From an uncultured Aquimarina sp. (GTDB lineage Bacteria > Bacteroidota > Bacteroidia > Flavobacteriales > Flavobacteriaceae), in NCBI GenBank assembly GCA_947501475.1, contig CANMWA010000010.1, positions 1-64,000 of the forward strand: DNA of 64,000 bases, given 5' to 3'. This document shows positions 8,613 to 17,937 of this stretch, one piece after another. The notes under the pieces were generated by a model, which was not told the DNA's origin, did not search any database, and saw only the letters and a program-made list of their open reading frames with translations. Both the position numbers and the translations under genes were made by a program. Each line of letters begins with the position of its first letter. The stretch's first letter is position 1.

Positions 8613-8961
8613 ATGCTATTATATATTACTAGAAAAAAATCGATTTTTTCCCTTGTGATGTTTTTGTAAAAGTTACAGGTTTATAACTTAAAATTGGGAT
8701 AAGTTATAATTTGCTACAATCCAAGAAAAACAAAAACCTATTTGTTTGACTGAATAGAGGCTCATAGATTGCTTGAAAATCTAATAGTAAGCCATAACGC
8801 GTTAACGAGTAAAAGATCTTTTTAAAGCAACTGATTTGCCTAAAGATTATAAACTAAGGCGTATGGTTTTATTCCTGTAATTAAAAGAGTAATTTGTACT
8901 TCGATAAAAGTTTCTTTGACTATGTTTAGGAGTGTTTGCTGTAAAAGGTATTTTTTCTAGA
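8613..8961. other. 349-base gap between tRNA-Val and murF
   Basis: No gene is supported. Two inverted repeats are present: a 16-base AT palindrome around TCGA just after the tRNA terminator (about 8634-8649), and a 10-bp arm pair TTATAACTTA/TAAGTTATAA (8681-8690 with 8700-8709) around a 9-base spacer. A short open frame near 8805-8875 is interrupted by several stops and gave no recognisable protein. Confidence 0.5.
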
Positions 8962-10242
8962 TTAGAGTAAGTCTAAGATTCTTTCAAGTTGCATGCCACG
9001 TGATCCTTTGATAAGGATTGCACATTCTTTATTTTTTATTCTTAAACTGTTTTCTAGATCTGTAAAAGACATATATTTTTGAACATGTGAATCATTACGA
9101 TGTTTTGTTTTATAGAAATTATTTCCGATTAAATAAATCTCGTTAATTTGAGCATCTATAATTTGATCAACTATTCTTTGATGTTCTATAGTAGCATCAT
9201 TACCTAGTTCGAACATGTCTCCCAGAAAGGCAATTTTATATTTAGATTCGAGTGTCTTAAAATTTTTGATAGCAGCTTCCATACTTGTTGGATTTGCATT
9301 ATAAGCATCCATAATGATCGTATAATTGTTTTTTTGGATGATTTGAGAACGATTGTTTGAAGGGGTGTAATTTTCAATAGCCTTTTTGATGTCTTCTTTG
9401 TTGACTTTGAAATAATTACCAATAGTTATTGCTGCAGCAATATTGGTAAAGTTGTATGCTCCTATTAGGTTGCTGTGTATTGTTGTATTTTGATAGGATA
9501 CGGATACGTTAGGTTTGTTGTCTTGTACCTGAATAGTAATATCACTTTCTCCGGTTTGTGAAAAACTATATTTATTAAGTCCGGATGACGCGTCAAGAAG
9601 CTTTTTATCGTCAATATTAATAAAAACTAATTTTTGATGTTTTTTTAGGTGGTTATAAAGTTCTGTTTTGCCTTTTAATACGCCTTCGATACTTCCAAAG
9701 CCTTCTAGATGTGCTTTGCCAATATTAGTAATATATCCATAATCGGGTTTTGCAATTGAGCATAAAAAATCTATTTCGCCTATATGGTTAGCTCCCATTT
9801 CTACAATACCTATTTCAGTATCTTTTGTCATAGATAGAAGGGTTAAAGGTACTCCAATATGATTATTAAGGTTGCCAACCGTTGCGGTAGTTTTAAGACG
9901 GCTTGAAAGAACATTGTTGATTAATTCTTTAGTTGTCGTTTTTCCATTACTTCCGGTTAAAGCAATGATCGGGATATTTAAATGTGCTCTATGGTGTGAT
10001 GCTAAATCTTGTAAAGTTTTTAAAACATCACTCACTAGGATGTATTGATCTGATAGTTTATATTCATGTTCATCAATAACTGCAAATGAAGCTCCATCTT
10101 CGATAGCTTTTTTTGCATATGTATTGCCGTTAAACCTTTCTCCTTTTAAAGCAAAAAAGATTACATTGTTTTTGATTTTTCTAGTATCGGTACAAATTCC
10201 ATCGCTTTTTAAGAATAATTGGTGTAATTGGCTTGTAGTCAT
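8962..10242 (-). CDS. murF: UDP-N-acetylmuramoyl-tripeptide--D-alanyl-D-alanine ligase
   Basis: A 426-residue cytoplasmic Mur ligase that adds D-Ala-D-Ala to the UDP-MurNAc-tripeptide, the last soluble step of peptidoglycan precursor synthesis. The MurF-type N-terminus (ICTDTRKIKNNVIFFALKG) is clear, the ATP loop TGSNGKTTTKE is at 96-106, and EMGANHIGEI, NIGKAHLEGFGS and DAYNANPTSM are characteristic. It lies downstream of gldJ on the same strand, but a strong hairpin (10257-10291) stands between them, so it depends on read-through or a promoter close to its start. No such promoter is obvious. Confidence 0.95.
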   Translation of the reverse strand: MTTSQLHQLFLKSDGICTDTRKIKNNVIFFALKGERFNGNTYAKKAIEDGASFAVIDEHEYKLSDQYILVSDVLKTLQDLASHHRAHLNIPIIALTGSNGKTTTKELINNVLSSRLKTTATVGNLNNHIGVPLTLLSMTKDTEIGIVEMGANHIGEIDFLCSIAKPDYGYITNIGKAHLEGFGSIEGVLKGKTELYNHLKKHQKLVFINIDDKKLLDASSGLNKYSFSQTGESDITIQVQDNKPNVSVSYQNTTIHSNLIGAYNFTNIAAAITIGNYFKVNKEDIKKAIENYTPSNNRSQIIQKNNYTIIMDAYNANPTSMEAAIKNFKTLESKYKIAFLGDMFELGNDATIEHQRIVDQIIDAQINEIYLIGNNFYKTKHRNDSHVQKYMSFTDLENSLRIKNKECAILIKGSRGMQLERILDLL

Positions 10243-10256
10243 GAATTAATTGTATT

Positions 10257-10293
10257 AAAAAGCCCTGCATACATAAATGGCAGGGCTTTTTTT
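10257..10293 (-). terminator. Terminator between gldJ and murF
   Basis: A 12-bp perfect stem (10257-10268 with 10280-10291) with an 11-base loop; read on the minus strand, the arm ends in five T. It lies 32 bases after the gldJ stop and 15 bases before the murF start. It is also T-rich on the plus strand. Confidence 0.75.
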
Positions 10294-10324
10294 ATTTATA
10301 ACGAACTTTAATATACTTCAAATA

Positions 10325-12001
10325 TTAATTTTTTGGTTTTTGATGTCTAGGTGTTTTTCTTTTTTTAGCTTTAGTACCAACACGAGACATTGCATTTCTA
10401 AACCCGATATAGTCTGTTGCCATATCTTGTGGCATAAATCTTCTTTGAGCAGGATCTAGCCAATATGCTCTATCTTTCCATGAACCACCTTTGTATACAC
10501 GTACATTGTCATCTACAATTGTTGTTCTCTTACTAGATTCATCATATCTTCTGTCTAGTTTAGTGCTATCTTCAGCATCTGGTCCTACATAATGAATAGG
10601 AGCATTGTACATTCTTCTATTTGGTAGGTTTTCATCTTGGTATCCTTCAAAATATCTTGAAGAACTTTTGTCACCATCTCTATAATCTCTGTTGTCACTA
10701 TCAGTAAAGTTAGTTCTCATGTACGTTTCGTTTTCATCGATAGGTACTTGTAAGATACCGCCAGGTAATACTCGGGCAATAATTTTACCATTACTTAATG
10801 TGTCATATACTATAGAATCTGTCATTACAATTTTTACAGTTCCGTCTGGGTTAATTGCATTTTTTGTATATATATTACCTCTATAGTAGTTAAAATCGTT
10901 ATACTCATCATCTACAATCGGTCTATATACATCTGCAACCCATTCTGCTACATTTCCTGCCATGTCATATAACCCATAGTCATTAGGATCATAAGTTTTT
11001 ACAGGTGCAGTAATATCTGCGCCATCATCACTCCATCCAGCAATACCACCATAATCACCATCACCTTGCTTAAAGTTTGCTAATTGATCACCTCGACTAC
11101 TTCTTTTTCCTGAACGAGTATATTTTCCACTCCAAGGGTATTTTTTTCTACCTCTATAGATGTTATAGCTTCTGATTTCTACCAAACCTAAAGCAGCATA
11201 TTCCCATTCGGCTTCAGTTGGAAGTCTATATTTTGGTAAAAGTAATCCGTCTTTACGTTGGATATATAAACCTGTAGAGTCGTTTGTTTTAGCATATCTT
11301 TCAGATGATTTACCACCTCTAATGGCTTCATCATTACCTCCATAAGTATGGGAAGGAGAGTTTAAATAAGTTTCAGTATCAAAAGTACTTTCTGCAGATA
11401 CGTCTTCAAAAGGCGCATTTTCTTTAATTACTTGTTCTTCTTCAAGGATTCTTTCATTAACGCGATTAGTTCTCCAATTACTAAATTCTATAGCTTGTAT
11501 CCAATTTACTCCAACAACTGGGTAATTTGCATAAGCTGGGTGACGCAAGTAATTGTTTGTCATCATTTCATTAAACCCAAGACGATTCCTCCAAACTAAT
11601 GTGTCTGGAAGTGCACCGTAATAAATGTTTCTGTATTTTGGCTCGGTTGGCGGATATACACCTTTTAACCAATCTAAATATTCAAGATACATTATATTGG
11701 TTACTTCAGTTTCATCCATATAAAAGGATTGAACGTGTTGCTGAGTTGGAGTATTGTTCCAATCATGCATTACATCATCTTGTACACGACCCATGGTAAA
11801 TGTACCTCCTTCAATAAATACCAGGCCTGGTCCAGTTTCTTGCTCTTTATAATTTGATGCTACCTGAAACCCACCGTCTTTGGAATTGTATTTCCAACCT
11901 GTGGCTCTAGAACTGCTACCATAGTCAGTTTTGTTACAGCTGAGCAGTAAAACACTAATGGAAAGTGCCATTAGCGACTTAAAAATAAACGCGTTTCTCA
12001 T
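10325..12001 (-). CDS. gldJ: Gliding motility / type IX secretion lipoprotein GldJ
   Basis: A predicted outer-membrane lipoprotein of 558 residues. I start it at 12001 because that gives a classic lipoprotein signal (MRNAFIFKSLMALSISVLLLSC) with the lipid-modified Cys22; the longer frame from 12040 adds 13 residues without signal character. The mature part is an FGE-sulfatase-like domain, beginning with FIEGGTFTMG and ending with RVYKGGSWKDRAYWLDPAQRRF and YIGFRNAMS. The active-site cysteines of true formylglycine-generating enzymes are not expected in Gld proteins. GldJ is needed for gliding and type IX secretion in Flavobacterium johnsoniae. The length and the place between murF and porV separate it from the related GldK. 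A basic tail (TKAKKRKTPRHQKPKN) closes it. Confidence 0.92.
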   Translation of the reverse strand: MRNAFIFKSLMALSISVLLLSCNKTDYGSSSRATGWKYNSKDGGFQVASNYKEQETGPGLVFIEGGTFTMGRVQDDVMHDWNNTPTQQHVQSFYMDETEVTNIMYLEYLDWLKGVYPPTEPKYRNIYYGALPDTLVWRNRLGFNEMMTNNYLRHPAYANYPVVGVNWIQAIEFSNWRTNRVNERILEEEQVIKENAPFEDVSAESTFDTETYLNSPSHTYGGNDEAIRGGKSSERYAKTNDSTGLYIQRKDGLLLPKYRLPTEAEWEYAALGLVEIRSYNIYRGRKKYPWSGKYTRSGKRSSRGDQLANFKQGDGDYGGIAGWSDDGADITAPVKTYDPNDYGLYDMAGNVAEWVADVYRPIVDDEYNDFNYYRGNIYTKNAINPDGTVKIVMTDSIVYDTLSNGKIIARVLPGGILQVPIDENETYMRTNFTDSDNRDYRDGDKSSSRYFEGYQDENLPNRRMYNAPIHYVGPDAEDSTKLDRRYDESSKRTTIVDDNVRVYKGGSWKDRAYWLDPAQRRFMPQDMATDYIGFRNAMSRVGTKAKKRKTPRHQKPKN

Positions 12002-12371
12002 AATCTTAAGTTCGTTAAAAGTAGAAATTAGGGCTCGCAATATAGTAATAAACGTTAAAAATACCCTAAATTTTTTAAAATATTATCAATTCACAATTTT
12101 TTATGAATTTCCAACGACTTTGGTTTAACGCAATTTTTTAAGTTTTATTATTCTTGTTTTAAAGAAAACTATAAAAATATTGCAATAAAATCATTTTTAA
12201 ATTGTCGCCTAAAATAAACATAATATAAAAGAATATTGAAAAGTATACAGTTTTATATAAGATATCGTTAAAATGTGCGTTTAGGTAACAGTAAGTTCAA
12301 AAAAATAATGACTCACTATTTTTTAATCACTAAATAACTATATATTTGTCAAACTCAATTTTTTTGCAGGT
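12002..12371. other. 370-base divergent gldJ-porV region; no porU
   Basis: AT-rich and without any open frame of note. It holds the porV promoter (12341-12348) and, just upstream of it, an inverted repeat AAAAAATA/TATTTTTT (12300-12307 with 12317-12324). In F. johnsoniae the sortase gene porU lies between gldJ and porV; here the space is far too small to hold it and shows no remnant that I can recognise. Confidence 0.6.
12341..12348 (+). promoter_or_regulatory. porV -7 promoter element
   Basis: TATATTTG, an exact TAnnTTTG match, 23 bases before the porV ATG. A T-rich stretch at 12319-12324 could serve as the -33 region. The leader would be only about 17 bases. Confidence 0.65.
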
Positions 12372-13523
12372 ATGAAAAAAACATTTATTCTTGGTCTTGT
12401 ATTATTAACATTGTCTAATTTTAAAGGCAAGGCTCAAGACAACAGGGCTATAACAACAGCTACACCCTTTTTATTAATTGCTGCCGATGCCAGAGCGGCT
12501 GGTTTAGCAGATCAAGGTGTTGCTACTTCTGCTGATGCATTTTCGCAACAGTGGAACCCAGCTAAATATGCATTTATTAAAGTTAAACAAGGTGTTGGGG
12601 TTAATTATACACCATATCTTAGTAGCTTGGTTAATGATATATTTTTAGGAAATCTAAATTACTACAACCGTATTAATGAAAGAAGTGCGGTTGCAGCAAG
12701 TTTTAGATATTTTAGTCTTGGGGATATAGAATTTAGGCAAACAGCAGATGGTGCAGCCAATACACAACGACCTAATGAGTTTACATTGGATGTATCTTAT
12801 GCCTTAAAACTTAGTGATCGTTTTTCGATGGCAGTAGCTGGACGTTATTTGCGATCTGATTTAAGATTACAGACAGAAAATGCTGATGATGCTAGTGCTT
12901 CAGGTAGTTTTGGGGTTGATATAGCAGGATTCTATAGAAGTGATGAGATTGCTTTCAATTCTTTTAATGGTAGATGGAGAGCTGGTGCTACAATTTCTAA
13001 TTTAGGTCCAAAAATAAGCTATGATGATGCAGGGCAAGAAAATTTTATTCCTACTAATTTTAGATTAGGGGCTGGGTTTGATTTCATTTTAGATGATGAT
13101 AATAGAATATCACCTTCGATAGAATTTAGTAAATTATTAGTGCCTACGCCACAAGATTTTGATGGAGATGGAGAAATAGGTGTTGAAGATAATAGAGAAT
13201 ATCAAGAGATTGATTCTTTTTCAGCTGTTTTTTCTTCATGGGGAGATGCAGACGGTGGATTTAGTGAAGAGTTGAAAGAAATTACTTGGTCCTTAGGGGC
13301 AGAGTATATGTATCGAGATGTATTTTCATTTAGAAGTGGATTCTTTCATGAGAGTAAAGAAAAAGGCGCTCGTCAATTCCTGTCATTAGGAGCTGGTTTT
13401 AAGTATAATGTCGTTAATTTAGATGTTTCTTACTTATTTTCAACGTCAGCAGTAAAAAGCCCACTAGAAGGAACACTTCGTTTTGGTCTTACCTTTAGCT
13501 TCGGAGACGAGTATACCGACTAA
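12372..13523 (+). CDS. porV: Type IX secretion outer-membrane shuttle protein PorV
   Basis: A 383-residue outer-membrane beta-barrel with signal peptide MKKTFILGLVLLTLSNFKGKAQ. The mature start (ITTATPFLLIAADARAAGLADQGVATSADAFSQQWNPAKYAF) is the PorV/FadL-like N-terminus, and the end GTLRFGLTFSFGDEYTD is the usual closing strand. PorV binds the C-terminal signals of cargo and hands them to the PorU sortase. It has its own promoter and terminator (13547-13581). Loss of neighbouring porU is the odd feature of this locus. The alternative of a general FadL-type porin is less likely given the context. Confidence 0.93.
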   Translation: MKKTFILGLVLLTLSNFKGKAQDNRAITTATPFLLIAADARAAGLADQGVATSADAFSQQWNPAKYAFIKVKQGVGVNYTPYLSSLVNDIFLGNLNYYNRINERSAVAASFRYFSLGDIEFRQTADGAANTQRPNEFTLDVSYALKLSDRFSMAVAGRYLRSDLRLQTENADDASASGSFGVDIAGFYRSDEIAFNSFNGRWRAGATISNLGPKISYDDAGQENFIPTNFRLGAGFDFILDDDNRISPSIEFSKLLVPTPQDFDGDGEIGVEDNREYQEIDSFSAVFSSWGDADGGFSEELKEITWSLGAEYMYRDVFSFRSGFFHESKEKGARQFLSLGAGFKYNVVNLDVSYLFSTSAVKSPLEGTLRFGLTFSFGDEYTD

Positions 13524-13546
13524 TTATACATACAAAACAATAATAT

Positions 13547-13581
13547 AAAAGTATCAAGCTATCCAGTTTGATACTTTTTTT
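13547..13581 (+). terminator. Terminator of porV
   Basis: An 11-bp stem (13547-13557 with 13568-13578), 10-base loop, then T through 13581, 24 bases after the porV stop. Confidence 0.8.
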
Positions 13582-13630
13582 GTTTGTAGTACATTGTGTG
13601 CCCATTATTTATACTGAAAATAAAACACGA

Positions 13631-14113
13631 ATGAAGGAAATAGAAATAAAATCAGTATTGCATATATATGATTCGTTTGATGAATTACCTGATGACATTA
13701 AGGAATTAATGAATCAGTCGATTATGATTAGAGATAAAGCTTATGCACCATATTCAGAATTTTTAGTAGGAGCAGCTTTATTATTAGAGAATGGAGAAGT
13801 AATTTTAGGTAATAATCAAGAAAATGCTTGCTATCCATCAGGCCTATGTGCAGAACGAACAGCAATTTATTATGCAGGAGCTAATTTTCCTGGTGTTCCA
13901 ATTCTAAAAATGGCACTATCGGCAAAATCTCTTAAATATCAATTACTTACGCCTACACCTCCTTGTGGTGCCTGTAGACAAGCTATCGGAGAGTATGAAT
14001 TAAATCAAAAAATACCTATCGAGATATATTTTATGGGAGAAACAGGGAAAGTTGTGAAATCAAAATCTTTAGTAAATCTATTGCCGCTTACATTTGATAG
14101 TTCATATCTATAA
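13631..14113 (+). CDS. cdd: Cytidine deaminase
   Basis: A 160-residue zinc enzyme converting cytidine or deoxycytidine to the uridine form in pyrimidine salvage. The zinc and proton-shuttle motif Cys-Ala-Glu is at residues 73-75 and the second zinc motif PPCGACRQ gives Cys112 and Cys115, the pattern of small tetrameric cytidine deaminases. The frame opens upstream at 13568, but that stretch overlaps the porV terminator, so the ATG at 13631 (MKEIEIKSVL) is the better start. The cdd gene sits between porV and pdhA, as I recall from other flavobacteria. Confidence 0.92.
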   Translation: MKEIEIKSVLHIYDSFDELPDDIKELMNQSIMIRDKAYAPYSEFLVGAALLLENGEVILGNNQENACYPSGLCAERTAIYYAGANFPGVPILKMALSAKSLKYQLLTPTPPCGACRQAIGEYELNQKIPIEIYFMGETGKVVKSKSLVNLLPLTFDSSYL

Positions 14114-14165
14114 CGTTTTCGTGGATTTTATTATAAAACTCCTTTTCCCTTAATTTCGAATATGT

Positions 14166-14173
14166 TATTTTTG
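14166..14173 (+). promoter_or_regulatory. Candidate -7 element for pdhA-pdhC
   Basis: TATTTTTG matches TAnnTTTG and lies about 90 bases before the pdhA ATG. No convincing -33 was seen. Confidence 0.35.
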
Positions 14174-14263
14174 TTTTTAATTCTCTATAGAAAATAAAGG
14201 AGAAAATTAAATAATTACTAGTTTTATAGTTAGTTTTTTACTCATATTTCAGCACAATTGTAA

Positions 14264-15265
14264 ATGAAAAAAATAACCAAAGAAGTTTACCTAAATTGGT
14301 ACGAAGAAATGCTCTTCTGGAGAAAGTTTGAAGATAAACTTGCACAAGTATATATTCAACAAAAAGTTAGAGGTTTTTTGCATTTGTATAATGGTCAAGA
14401 AGCTATTTTGGCTGGCGCATTGCATGCAATGGATCTAACCAAGGACCGTATGATAACAGCATATCGTAATCATGTACAACCAATTGGTATGGGCGTTGAT
14501 CCCAAAAGAGTAATGGCCGAACTATTTGGTAAAGGAACAGGTACTTCTCAAGGTTTAGGAGGGTCAATGCATATATTCTCTAAAGAATATCGATTTTATG
14601 GAGGCCATGGTATCGTAGGAGGACAAATTCCTCTAGGTGCAGGTCTTGCTTTTGCGGATAAATACCATAAAAGAGATGCGGTAACACTTACCTTTATGGG
14701 TGATGGAGCTACACGTCAAGGATCGCTGCATGAAACATTTAATTTGGCAATGTTGTGGAATTTACCTGTTGTATTTTGTGTAGAGAATAATGGATACGCA
14801 ATGGGAACATCGGTAGAAAGAACAGCTAACCATACTGATATCTGGAAACTTGGATTGGGTTATGAAATGCCTTGCGGACCTGTAGATGCTATGAATCCAG
14901 TTAAAGTTGCTGAAGCTTTTGATGAAGCTATTACTAGAGCAAGAACCGGGGGAGGACCAACTTTCTTAGAATTAAAAACATATAGATATAGAGGACATTC
15001 AATGAGTGATGCTCAAAAATATCGAACTAAAGAAGAAGTGGCAGAATATCAAAAAATAGACCCTATTACTCAAGTTCTCGATATCCTTAAAGAGAAAAAA
15101 TATGCTACAGATGATGAAATCTCTGCAATAGATAAAAGAGTAAAAGAAAGGGTAGCAGAATGTCAGAAGTTTGCCGAAGATTCACCATTTCCTGAAAAGA
15201 ATGTAATGTATGATGTTGTATACGAACAAGATGATTACCCATTTTTATCACACAAACCACAATAA
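14264..15265 (+). CDS. pdhA: Pyruvate dehydrogenase E1 component, alpha subunit
   Basis: A 333-residue thiamine-diphosphate enzyme subunit. The ThDP/Mg motif runs from GDG at 146-148 to NN at 175-176. The GLGGSMHIF and GHGIVGGQIPLGAG stretches and the phosphorylation-loop-like YRYRGHSMSDAQKYRTKEE identify E1-alpha rather than a transketolase. It works with an E1-beta subunit that is not in this window, and with the E2 encoded 3 bases downstream, to convert pyruvate to acetyl-CoA. Confidence 0.95.
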   Translation: MKKITKEVYLNWYEEMLFWRKFEDKLAQVYIQQKVRGFLHLYNGQEAILAGALHAMDLTKDRMITAYRNHVQPIGMGVDPKRVMAELFGKGTGTSQGLGGSMHIFSKEYRFYGGHGIVGGQIPLGAGLAFADKYHKRDAVTLTFMGDGATRQGSLHETFNLAMLWNLPVVFCVENNGYAMGTSVERTANHTDIWKLGLGYEMPCGPVDAMNPVKVAEAFDEAITRARTGGGPTFLELKTYRYRGHSMSDAQKYRTKEEVAEYQKIDPITQVLDILKEKKYATDDEISAIDKRVKERVAECQKFAEDSPFPEKNVMYDVVYEQDDYPFLSHKPQ

Positions 15266-15268
15266 ATT

Positions 15269-16867
15269 ATGGCTACAGTAATAAATATGCCAAGATTGAG
15301 CGATACCATGGAAGAAGGTGTTGTTGCAAAGTGGCTTGTTAAAAAAGGAGATAAGATAAGTGAAGGAGATATCCTCGCCGAAATTGAGACTGATAAAGCA
15401 ACAATGGAATTTGAATCTTTTTATGAAGGTACCTTGCTGCATATTGGTATTGAAGAAGGAGAGACAGCACCCGTTGATCAATTGCTAGCAATTATAGGTG
15501 ATGAAGGAGAAGATATTTCAGGGTTATTAAACGGAAATGCGACAGCGTCAAATGATAAGCCAAAAGAAGAAATAACTGAAGATGCTACAGCAGCTTTTGT
15601 AGAAAAGACTTCAATACCTGAAGGAGTTGAAGTGATTACTATGCCTCGTCTTAGTGATACTATGGAAGAAGGAACAGTGGCGACTTGGTTAAAAAAAGTT
15701 GGTGATACTGTAGAAGAAGGTGATATTCTTGCTGAAATCGAAACCGATAAAGCAACAATGGAGTTTGAATCTTTTTATAATGGTACTTTGTTACATATAG
15801 GTATCGAAGAAGGGCAAACAGCTGCTGTAGATGTTTTATTAGCGATTATTGGTCCTGCGGGAACAGATGTTTCTGGTATTAAAGATGGAGTTGGTGTTGT
15901 ATCACCACCAGTTGCAGAAAAAGTAGCACCTTCTAAAGAAATAAAATCTGAAGATAGACAACAAACTGCTACTACCAATACCGGAGGTAGAATATTAGCA
16001 TCGCCATTGGCCAAAAAAATAGCAGCAGACAAAGGAATTGATCTTTCTCAAGTAAAAGGAACTGGTGAAAATGGACGTATTGTTAAAAAGGATGTAGAAT
16101 CATTTACTCCTTCAACAGTATCTACTACTGAGGTTTCTACTCCTGTAAAAGAAACAGCAGTACCTGCATTTGCTCCTGCTGGAGAGGTAAGTTTTGAAGA
16201 AGTAAAGAACTCACAAATGCGTAAAGCAATTGCCAAGAGTCTTTCGGCTTCTAAATTTACAGCACCACATTATTATCTTACAATAGAAGTAGATATGCAA
16301 AATGCAATGGCTTCTCGTAAAAATATTAATGCATTACCTGATACAAAAGTGTCTTTTAATGATATGGTAGTAAAGGCTTGTGCTATGGCATTACGTAAAC
16401 ACCCCCAGGTGAATACGCAATGGACAGATAATAATACTGTTTATGCTAAACACATTAATGTAGGAGTAGCTGTAGCTGTACCCGACGGATTAGTAGTGCC
16501 TGTATTGCCATTTACCGATCAGATGTCCTTAACGCAAATAGGTGCAAAGGTCAAAGATTTGGCTGGTAGAGCACGAAATAAAAAGTTGACTCCGCAAGAG
16601 ATGAGTGGTAGTACATTTACGGTATCTAATTTAGGTATGTTTGGGATCCAAGAATTTACTTCGATCATTAACCAACCTAATTCGGCAATTTTATCTGTAG
16701 GTGCAATTGTGGAAAAACCAGTTGTTAAAGACGGTCAGATTGTTGTTGGTAATACCATGAAAGTAACACTTGCTTGTGATCATAGAACAGTAGATGGAGC
16801 CACTGGAGCACAGTTTTTACAAACATTACAACAATATCTTGAAAATCCAGTAACTATGCTGGCATAA
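15269..16867 (+). CDS. pdhC: Pyruvate dehydrogenase E2 (dihydrolipoamide acetyltransferase), two lipoyl domains
   Basis: A 532-residue E2 subunit. Two nearly identical lipoyl domains are present, with lipoylated lysines Lys43 and Lys161 in the repeated ETDKATMEFES motif. Linkers, a peripheral-subunit-binding domain (about 240-278, SPLAKKIAADKGIDLSQVKG) and the catalytic acetyltransferase domain follow. The active-site motif DHRTVDGATG carries His505 and Asp509. It starts 3 bases after pdhA and ends before a strong palindromic terminator, so pdhA-pdhC is a two-gene operon. E3 and E1-beta must be encoded elsewhere. Confidence 0.95.
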   Translation: MATVINMPRLSDTMEEGVVAKWLVKKGDKISEGDILAEIETDKATMEFESFYEGTLLHIGIEEGETAPVDQLLAIIGDEGEDISGLLNGNATASNDKPKEEITEDATAAFVEKTSIPEGVEVITMPRLSDTMEEGTVATWLKKVGDTVEEGDILAEIETDKATMEFESFYNGTLLHIGIEEGQTAAVDVLLAIIGPAGTDVSGIKDGVGVVSPPVAEKVAPSKEIKSEDRQQTATTNTGGRILASPLAKKIAADKGIDLSQVKGTGENGRIVKKDVESFTPSTVSTTEVSTPVKETAVPAFAPAGEVSFEEVKNSQMRKAIAKSLSASKFTAPHYYLTIEVDMQNAMASRKNINALPDTKVSFNDMVVKACAMALRKHPQVNTQWTDNNTVYAKHINVGVAVAVPDGLVVPVLPFTDQMSLTQIGAKVKDLAGRARNKKLTPQEMSGSTFTVSNLGMFGIQEFTSIINQPNSAILSVGAIVEKPVVKDGQIVVGNTMKVTLACDHRTVDGATGAQFLQTLQQYLENPVTMLA

Positions 16868-16892
16868 TTCAAAAGGAGATACAATATTTGAT

Positions 16893-16926
16893 AAAAAATC
16901 CCACTTCAATTGAAGTGGGATTTTTT
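16893..16926 (+). terminator. Terminator of pdhA-pdhC
   Basis: A perfect 34-base palindrome centred at 16909/16910, with A6 on the left and T6 on the right, 25 bases after the pdhC stop. Confidence 0.85.
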
Positions 16927-16950
16927 ATCTTTAACCAAAACAAGATTCTT

Positions 16951-17922
16951 ATGAAAAGGTGTATATGTCTTATAACAATTTCAATTTTATTTATTAATTG
17001 TAAACAAACTACCTCTGCTCAACAACAAGTTGAAGGATCAGAAAAGATTACGATTGAGGATATCAAAGCTTCAGATGTAGAGCGTATCATGAATTTTTTA
17101 GCAAGTGATCAGCTTAAAGGAAGAGATACTGGCAGTGAAGGGTTAGAAAAAGCAGCACAATTTATAGAAACAGAATTTAAGAAATATGGAATCGAACCTT
17201 ATTTCAAAACATATAGAGATGTTTTTGATGCCAAAGGAACTGCCACTTATAATATTGTTGGGTATGTTAAAGGAACAGATGAAACATTAGCAAAAGAATT
17301 TATTGTGCTTGGTGCTCATATCGATCACATCGGAACAGGAAAAGAAATTAATGGGGATACTATTGCAAATGGTGCTAACGATAATGCGGCAGGAAGTACC
17401 GCAGTAATTTCTTTGGCTAAACAATTTGCTCAATTAAAAAATAATAAGAGAAGTATTCTTTTTGTATTGTTTGGCGCCGAAGAAAAAGGATTACTTGGTT
17501 CTGAGCATTTGGCAACAGTATTAAAAGAAGAAAACCTTGACTTATATGCCATGATTAATTTTGAAATGATTGGAGTACCACTTAAAGATAAATCGTATAA
17601 AGCTTATATAACCGGGTATGAGGTGTCTAATATGGCTACGAAAATTAATGATTATTCTGGTTCAGAATTAATAGGATATCTTCCAAAAGCAAAAGAATTT
17701 CAGTTATTTAGAAGGAGTGATAACTACCCGTTTTATTCAAAATTCAATGTGCCTTGTCAGACAATTTCTACTTTCGATTTTACCAATTATGAGTATTATC
17801 ATCATGTGGATGATGAAGTTTCAGAAATGAATTTTAAATTTATGGCATCACTAATTAATGATTGTTTTCCTGCAATTACAAAAATGAGCAATACATCCAA
17901 TAAAGAAATTAAATTGAATTAA
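16951..17922 (+). CDS. M28-family zinc peptidase, lipoprotein
   Basis: A 323-residue M28 metallopeptidase. I start it at 16951 (MKRCICLITISILFINC), which gives a lipoprotein signal and leaves the pdhC terminator outside the gene; a longer frame from 16888 would run through that terminator. The domain shows LGAHIDHIG, GANDNAAGSTAV, FGAEEKGLLGSEH, NFEMIG and YYHHVDDE, which supply the His, Asp, Glu-Glu, Glu and His of a two-zinc M28 site. Substrate unknown; probably a periplasmic or surface aminopeptidase. An SDR gene follows 15 bases after its stop. Confidence 0.87.
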   Translation: MKRCICLITISILFINCKQTTSAQQQVEGSEKITIEDIKASDVERIMNFLASDQLKGRDTGSEGLEKAAQFIETEFKKYGIEPYFKTYRDVFDAKGTATYNIVGYVKGTDETLAKEFIVLGAHIDHIGTGKEINGDTIANGANDNAAGSTAVISLAKQFAQLKNNKRSILFVLFGAEEKGLLGSEHLATVLKEENLDLYAMINFEMIGVPLKDKSYKAYITGYEVSNMATKINDYSGSELIGYLPKAKEFQLFRRSDNYPFYSKFNVPCQTISTFDFTNYEYYHHVDDEVSEMNFKFMASLINDCFPAITKMSNTSNKEIKLN

Positions 17923-17937
17923 TTTTTAAGGAGATTT

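Noticed and set aside
8805..8880. Possible remnant of a gene after tRNA-Val
   Set aside because: Only about 22 codons are open before a series of stops, and the peptide gave no recognisable family. Chance is enough to explain it.
12002..12040. Longer gldJ reading frame from 12040
   Set aside because: The added 13 residues precede a textbook lipoprotein signal that starts at 12001, so the shorter start is better.
13568..13630. Upstream extension of cytidine deaminase
   Set aside because: It runs through the right arm of the porV terminator and adds residues that the family lacks.
16888..16950. Upstream extension of the M28 lipoprotein
   Set aside because: It is the translated pdhC terminator palindrome; the lipoprotein signal begins at 16951.
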